Below are positions 59,488 to 64,000 of a stretch of DNA of 64,000 nt, one piece after another (the first letter of the stretch is position 1; every line of letters starts with the position of its first letter). Under the pieces are notes generated by a model. It was not told where the DNA came from and made no database searches. It worked only from the letters and a program-made list of their open reading frames with translations. Source of the DNA: RGIG7213 sp045545665 (GTDB taxonomy: Bacteria > Bacillota > Clostridia > Oscillospirales > CAG-272); assembly GCA_045545665.1 (NCBI GenBank), contig JAZQBL010000025.1, positions 35,126 through 99,125 on the forward strand, read 5' to 3'. The position numbers and the translations under genes are program-made.

Positions 59488-59516
59488 TTGACGAAATAAG
59501 AAAAGTATGGTATGAT
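59488..59516 (+). promoter_or_regulatory. Promoter of the V-ATPase operon
   Basis: TTGACG (59488-59493), 17-bp spacer, TATGAT (59511-59516). The remainder of the 303-bp gap between 59330 and this promoter is AT-rich with only a weak hairpin (AAATGTTTT/AAAACATTT) after the EamA gene. Confidence 0.8.
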
Positions 59517-59549
59517 TCAAAGGAATTGAACAGTCATAATTATATTAAT

Positions 59550-59593
59550 GGATCCAGCTGTCTGCAGAGGAAGCTGGATCCGTTTTGCTTTTT
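59550..59593 (+). terminator. Leader terminator/attenuator of the V-ATPase operon
   Basis: A perfect 10-bp stem GGATCCAGCT/AGCTGGATCC (59550-59559 and 59572-59581) is followed by GTTTTGCTTTTT. It lies downstream of the promoter at 59488 and 40 bp before the first gene, so transcripts must pass it. It may attenuate the operon, or it may end a short leader RNA. Confidence 0.75.
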
Positions 59594-59632
59594 AGCAGTA
59601 AATTCAACTAAATACAAAAAGGAGATAGAACT

Positions 59633-60241
59633 ATGGAAGTTCAACTTCAGGAGCTTATTGAGCAGATCAAGAAGGATGGTGTCGCAACGGCTGAGGCAGA
59701 AGCCGAGGCTATAGTCGATAAGGCAAAGGCTGATGCCGAAAAGATCATTGCTGACGCACAGGCACAGGCAGATAAGATCTTAGCCGGCACAAAAACCGAA
59801 ACCGAGCGAATGACGAGATCAAGTGAAGATGCTATTCGTCAGGCAGGCCGCAATTTGCTGATTTCTTTCAGAGAAAGTGTAACGAGAGAGCTTAAAGCTA
59901 TCGTTGGTGAAAACGTTACTGCAGTATATTCATCGGATTCGTTAGCAAAATTGATCATCAGCATTGTTGAAAGCTGGGCAAATAAGCCTGATGCAGAGGA
60001 TATTGCGGTGATCTTGAATACTCAAGATCTCGACAAATTGGAAGATACCCTTCTTGCAGCTCTTAAAGAAAAAATGTTAAAGGGTATCACTTTGAAGGCG
60101 AATGATAATTTTGACGGCGGATTCCGCATAGCTGTAAACAATGGCAGCGCATATTATGATTATTCGACAGAAGCGGTCGTGGAGATGCTTTCGAATTATC
60201 TTAGTCCTAAGGTTACCGAGCTTTTAAAAGAGGCGAAGTAA
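59633..60241 (+). CDS. atpE: V-type ATP synthase/ATPase subunit E
   Basis: The 202-residue protein has a long N-terminal coiled coil (about 1-85) of alanine, glutamate and lysine heptads (EAEAIVDKAKADAEKIIADA) and a C-terminal alpha/beta head. This is the peripheral stalk subunit E of the A/V-type rotary ATPase. It is the first gene of the operon with AAGGAG 9 bp before ATG, and is followed by the DUF2764 gene after 5 bp. Typical length for the family is about 200. Confidence 0.9.
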   Translation: MEVQLQELIEQIKKDGVATAEAEAEAIVDKAKADAEKIIADAQAQADKILAGTKTETERMTRSSEDAIRQAGRNLLISFRESVTRELKAIVGENVTAVYSSDSLAKLIISIVESWANKPDAEDIAVILNTQDLDKLEDTLLAALKEKMLKGITLKANDNFDGGFRIAVNNGSAYYDYSTEAVVEMLSNYLSPKVTELLKEAK

Positions 60242-60246
60242 TAACT

Positions 60247-60804
60247 ATGGCTGAATATTATTTAATATCGCAGTTGCCGTCTTTGGATGGGATAAGTGAA
60301 AATACTCCGCTTCCGATCACCGAAGAACGATTTACAGAGCTTTGTAAACGCTTTTTGGGGAAAAAGGCACAGCGAAATATGGAAAAGCTCACTTTATCAC
60401 CTTCCAAAAATATTGAGTTCTCGGATTCTGCTTTGATCGATGCCTGGAACGAAAGCGAGAGAAGTCTTCGATTTGCGCTCGGCAAAGTTCGGGCGGAGAA
60501 AATGAAGAAAACCTTTGATACGGAGAACAAAATTTTTCCCGTGGAATATATAAAGGCGGCAAGCAAGGCAACAGAAATCGAAAATCCAATGGAAGCAGAA
60601 AAATATTTAAACGGTTACCGTTTGAGTATCTTAGAAAACCTGAGACCTGCGGATATCTTCTCCGAGGATTACGTCTTCTATTACGGGCTTAAATTGAAAT
60701 TGCTTCTTCGCATAAGACAGTTTGATACAAACAGCGGAGAAAAAGCATACAAAAATATATACGACTCCATTTTAAATGGAGATAGGTTGGAGGCAAAACA
60801 ATGA
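60247..60804 (+). CDS. DUF2764 family V-ATPase-associated protein
   Basis: The 185-residue largely helical protein starts AEYYLISQLPSLDGISEN, the conserved opening of the DUF2764 family, and ends with LRIRQFDTNSGEKAYKNIY. DUF2764 genes occur between subunits E and A in V-ATPase operons of spirochaetes, Bacteroidota and some Clostridia, where the usual subunit C and F genes may be missing. A role as a replacement for the central stalk subunit C is inference. It overlaps atpA by ATGA. Confidence 0.85.
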   Translation: MAEYYLISQLPSLDGISENTPLPITEERFTELCKRFLGKKAQRNMEKLTLSPSKNIEFSDSALIDAWNESERSLRFALGKVRAEKMKKTFDTENKIFPVEYIKAASKATEIENPMEAEKYLNGYRLSILENLRPADIFSEDYVFYYGLKLKLLLRIRQFDTNSGEKAYKNIYDSILNGDRLEAKQ

Positions 60805-62570
60805 CCGAAAATAAAGGAAAGGTAGTAAGCATAAACGGAAACTTGGTGTCGGTAGAGTTTGACGGCAATGTTTCTATGAACGAAATATGCTATGTTTTTG
60901 TGGGCGGTACCGCCCTTAAAAGCGAGGTTATCCGTATAAAAGGCAACGTAGCGCAGGTGCAGGTTTATGAAATGACCGACGGTATTCAATGCGGGGATAC
61001 GGTTGAATTCACAGGAGATATGCTTTCAGCAGATCTCGGTCCCGGATTGCTCGGTCAGATATATGACGGATTACAAAATCCGCTTCCCGTTTTAGCAAAG
61101 CAAGCGGGCTGGTTTTTGGAAAGAGGAATTTACGCAGACGGACTTAATACGGAAAAGAAATGGGAATTTACACCGACTGCGAAGGCAGGCGACGTTCTCC
61201 GTGCGGGCGAATACATCGGAACGGTTCCCGAAGGTCCGTTTACACATAAAATTTTCATACCCTTTTATCTGCTTGGAAACTATACGGTGAAATCCATTGC
61301 CGAAAAGGGCGAATATACCGTTAAGGAACCGATTGCGGTGGTAACTGATGAACGAGGCCGTGAAATACCCATATCCATGTCATTTAAGTGGCCTGTTAAA
61401 CGTGCGGTAAAATGTTATGACGAGAGATTGGCGCCTGTTGAAACGATGGAAACAAAGGTGCGCCTTGTTGACTCTTTCTTCCCCGTAGCAAAAGGCGGAA
61501 CCTATTGTACTCCCGGTCCGTTTGGCGCAGGTAAAACGGTACTGCAGCACACTACATCAAAATATGCGGATGTGGATATCGTTATTATCGCCGCCTGCGG
61601 TGAGCGTGCAGGTGAGGTCGTTGAAACGCTTACGGAGTTTCCTGAGCTTACCGACCCTAAAACCGGTCGTTCGCTCATGGAACGCACTATCATTATATGT
61701 AACACTTCTTCCATGCCTGTTGCATCCCGTGAGGCTTCGGTTTATACTGCGGTAACGCTTGCCGAATACTATCGCCAAATGGGACTTGACGTTCTTATGT
61801 TGGCTGACTCGACTTCGCGATGGGCACAAGCGATGCGTGAAATGTCGGGCAGACTTGAAGAAATTCCCGGCGAAGAGGCTTTCCCTGCATACTTGGAATC
61901 TTATATTGCGGCATTTTACGAAAGAGCGGGCTATGTACGTTTGCCTGACGGCAGTACCGGCTCCGTTACCATCGGCGGTACGGTATCCCCCGCAGGCGGT
62001 AACTTCGAAGAACCTGTAACACAGGCAACCTTGAAGGTCGTAGGCGCTTTCCACGGCCTTTCCCGTGAACGTTCGGACGCAAGAAAATATCCTGCTATTG
62101 ATCCGCTTATTTCGTGGTCGAAATATAACAGTGTTATTGACAGTAAAAAGTTGGACTTTTGCAAGAGTGTTCTTCACCACGGAGATGAGATCGGTTCTAT
62201 GATGAAGGTTATCGGTGAGGAAGGTACTACTCTTTTAGATTACATTACTTATTTGAAATCCGAAATGCTCGATGCCGTTTATCTTCAGCAGAACTCCTTC
62301 GACCTGGTTGAGGCGAACTGCGGAAAACAGCGTCAGCGCTACGTTACCGACAAGCTCGTATATATTTTGGGCAGTAATTACGCTCTTCAGAATAAAGACG
62401 ATGCGAGAGGCTTCTTTAACCGTATGCGCCAGAAATTCATTGACTGGAATTATACAGAGTTTGAGAGCGAAGCGTTTAAAAAAGCAGAAGCCGAGATCGA
62501 TGAATTGTATTACAAAGGCGGCGGCGAATTGGCCGCACCGACTGAAAAACTGATAAAGGACGGTGAATGA
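60801..62570 (+). CDS. atpA: V-type ATPase catalytic subunit A
   Basis: The 589-residue catalytic subunit has an N-terminal beta barrel and the bulge domain of V-type A subunits (GLLGQIYDGLQNPLPVL). The P-loop GPFGAGKT is at about 239-246, with CGERAGEV, the catalytic loop MADSTSRWAQA-like MLADSTSRWAQA, and the helical C-terminal domain. It hydrolyses or makes ATP in the rotary head. It is coupled by ATGA overlaps to the genes on both sides. Confidence 0.97.
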   Translation: MTENKGKVVSINGNLVSVEFDGNVSMNEICYVFVGGTALKSEVIRIKGNVAQVQVYEMTDGIQCGDTVEFTGDMLSADLGPGLLGQIYDGLQNPLPVLAKQAGWFLERGIYADGLNTEKKWEFTPTAKAGDVLRAGEYIGTVPEGPFTHKIFIPFYLLGNYTVKSIAEKGEYTVKEPIAVVTDERGREIPISMSFKWPVKRAVKCYDERLAPVETMETKVRLVDSFFPVAKGGTYCTPGPFGAGKTVLQHTTSKYADVDIVIIAACGERAGEVVETLTEFPELTDPKTGRSLMERTIIICNTSSMPVASREASVYTAVTLAEYYRQMGLDVLMLADSTSRWAQAMREMSGRLEEIPGEEAFPAYLESYIAAFYERAGYVRLPDGSTGSVTIGGTVSPAGGNFEEPVTQATLKVVGAFHGLSRERSDARKYPAIDPLISWSKYNSVIDSKKLDFCKSVLHHGDEIGSMMKVIGEEGTTLLDYITYLKSEMLDAVYLQQNSFDLVEANCGKQRQRYVTDKLVYILGSNYALQNKDDARGFFNRMRQKFIDWNYTEFESEAFKKAEAEIDELYYKGGGELAAPTEKLIKDGE

Positions 62571-63868
62571 GAGTGAATAAAGTATATAATCGAATAGAAT
62601 CTATTACCGGTAACGTTATCACTGTCCGAGCAAATGATGTTAAATATAAGGAATTGGCACAGATCAACACACGCTTCGGTAAGTCTTTGGCACAGGTCAA
62701 CAAAATTGAGGGAGATATTGTTTCTCTGCAGGTTTTTGCCGGTGGCCAGGGCGTTTCTACAGGAGATGAAGTGCGTTTTCTCGGCCATGAAATGCGTGTA
62801 TCTTTCAGCGAAGATCTGTTAGGACGTATATTCAACGGCTCAGGTGAGCCGAGAGATAAAGGCCCTGCACTTACGGAAAATATGAAATCCATCGGCGGTC
62901 CTTCCGTCAATCCCACAAAACGTATTCTTGCCAACCGAATGATGAGAACCAACATTCCTATGATCGATATGTTCAATACATTGGTCGTTTCTCAGAAGTT
63001 ACCCATTTTCTCTATTTCGGGTGAGCCGTATAACCAGCTCCTTGCACGTATTGCAATGCAGGCTGAGGCGGATGTAATCGTTCTTGGCGGTATGGGTCTT
63101 AAATATGATGACTTCTTGTATTTCAAGGATGCACTCTCCAAAGGCGGGGCACTCAGCAAAACCGTTATGTTTATTCATACTGCATCCGATCCTACCGTTG
63201 AATGTATGATGATTCCCGATATGGTATTGGCAGTGGCAGAACAGTTTGCACTTCAGAATAAAGACGTATTGGTACTCCTTACCGATATGACCAACTTTGC
63301 CGATGCTATGAAGGAAATTGCCATTACTCAGGAACAGGTTCCTTCTAACCGCGGATATCCCGGCGACCTGTATTCCCAGCTTGCATCCCGTTACGAAAAG
63401 GCAGTTGACTTTGCTGATTCGGGTTCGGTTACCGTTTTAGCCGTTACCACAATGCCGGGCGATGACGTTACTCATCCCGTTCCCGATAATACAGGCTATA
63501 TTACCGAAGGACAGTATTACCTTAAAGGCGGTCGTATAGAGCCGTTCGGCTCTCTTTCCCGACTGAAGCAAAACGTAAACGGTAGAACACGAAAAGACCA
63601 TCGAGCGCTTATGGATGCGATGATCCGCCTTTATTCTTCTTATAAGGAAACGCTTGAAAAGAAAAACATGGGCTTTTCTATGAGCCGTTGGGATGAAAAA
63701 TTGCTGAAATACGGTGAACTTTTTGAAAGTAAGCTGATGTCGCTATCCGTTAATCTTCCGCTTGAAGCTGCACTTGATTTAGGATGGGAGATTTTAGCGG
63801 ATTGCTTTGAAAAAGATGAAACCGGAATTAAATCAGACCTTACTGATGAATTTTGGCCCAAAGGTTAA
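62567..63868 (+). CDS. atpB: V-type ATPase regulatory subunit B
   Basis: The 433-residue non-catalytic partner of subunit A lacks a functional P-loop (FSISGEPYNQLLARI in place of GxxxxGKT). It has the family blocks LGRIFNGSGEPRDKGP, VLLTDMTNFADAMKEI, PSNRGYPGDLYSQLA and GSVTVLAVTTMPGDD. It forms the alternating hexamer with A. ATG at 62567 overlaps the atpA stop by four bases. The subunit D gene follows after 14 bp. Confidence 0.96.
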   Translation: MRVNKVYNRIESITGNVITVRANDVKYKELAQINTRFGKSLAQVNKIEGDIVSLQVFAGGQGVSTGDEVRFLGHEMRVSFSEDLLGRIFNGSGEPRDKGPALTENMKSIGGPSVNPTKRILANRMMRTNIPMIDMFNTLVVSQKLPIFSISGEPYNQLLARIAMQAEADVIVLGGMGLKYDDFLYFKDALSKGGALSKTVMFIHTASDPTVECMMIPDMVLAVAEQFALQNKDVLVLLTDMTNFADAMKEIAITQEQVPSNRGYPGDLYSQLASRYEKAVDFADSGSVTVLAVTTMPGDDVTHPVPDNTGYITEGQYYLKGGRIEPFGSLSRLKQNVNGRTRKDHRALMDAMIRLYSSYKETLEKKNMGFSMSRWDEKLLKYGELFESKLMSLSVNLPLEAALDLGWEILADCFEKDETGIKSDLTDEFWPKG

Positions 63869-63882
63869 GGAGGTCTGTAGTT

Positions 63883-64000
63883 TTGGCAAAAATCAAACTA
63901 ACTAAAAATGAGTTGAAGGTACAAAAGGACGCACTTAAAATGTACCGTAGATATTTGCCCACTCTGACACTGAAAAAGCAACAACTTCAGTCGGAGATCC
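63883..64000 (+). CDS. atpD: V-type ATPase subunit D, N-terminal part (truncated by window edge)
   Basis: From a TTG start at 63883, with AAGGAGGT 8 bp upstream, the frame reads MAKIKLTKNELKVQKDALK and continues RYLPTLTLKKQQLQSEI to the window end. This is the opening of the central-stalk coiled coil of subunit D. The gene order E-DUF2764-A-B-D indicates the rest of the operon (probably I and K) lies to the right. Confidence 0.93.
   Translation, partial: MAKIKLTKNELKVQKDALKMYRRYLPTLTLKKQQLQSEI

Overview
The window looks like a chromosome segment of an anaerobic, spore-forming Bacillota (class Clostridia, gut- or rumen-type lineage). The grounds are the tail of a SigE-like sporulation sigma factor at the left edge, a T-box riboswitch, many Gram-positive lipoproteins with short lipoboxes, near-consensus TTGACA-17 bp-TATAAT promoters in front of many genes, GTP-type PEP carboxykinase, a V-type ATPase operon, and very large secreted proteins, one of them ending in a dockerin. 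The genus cannot be read from the sequence. No phage, plasmid, CRISPR array, rRNA gene or intact insertion sequence was seen.

Layout. 1-7.7 kb: sigma factor tail, Gfo/Idh/MocA oxidoreductase, tRNA-Thr, ychF, an autoregulated-looking XRE regulator plus membrane protein, a T-box-controlled XRE-cupin-acyl-CoA synthetase fusion, and an FGGY sugar kinase. 7.7-11 kb: a small accessory patch with a palindromic repeat, an AT-rich cysteine-rich gene, a duplicated lipoprotein and a small orphan protein. 11-17.8 kb: NfeD/SPFH pair, a surface-anchored CBM9-like protein, rpe, a papain-fold lipoprotein, and a CNNM/CorC protein behind a structured leader. 18-21.6 kb: a leucine-rich-repeat remnant, aspartate aminotransferase and asnS, then tRNA-Gly, tRNA-Arg and tRNA-His. 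21.7-27.9 kb: small cysteine-bearing peptide, zinc-ribbon protein, OGG glycosylase, DUF6062-like protein, solute-binding lipoprotein, aquaporin, DegV (FakB-like). 27.9-37.4 kb: two fused ABC exporter-type proteins, FakA-like kinase, HD protein and MurE-like ligase. 37.4-46.8 kb: potABCD, Nudix, pckG, ArsC-like, MnmM-like methylase, P-loop ATPase, YbjQ. 47-58 kb: a 2548-residue surface protein and a 1065-residue LRR-dockerin protein. 58-64 kb: DUF5714-like protein, half-size EamA, and the start of the V-ATPase operon (E, DUF2764, A, B, D), which runs off the right edge.

How the parts work together. PotABC with PotD form one polyamine importer. The DegV and DAK2 proteins could form a fatty-acid kinase (FakB plus FakA) although they are separated by the ABC pair. 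Aspartate aminotransferase and AsnRS are co-oriented 26 bp apart. The V-ATPase genes are tightly or translationally coupled and sit behind a leader that contains a terminator-like hairpin. The most distinctive regulatory unit is the T-box, with probable specifier ATC (Ile), in front of an acyl-CoA synthetase. This fits a model in which the cell activates 2-methylbutyrate for isoleucine synthesis when tRNA-Ile is uncharged.
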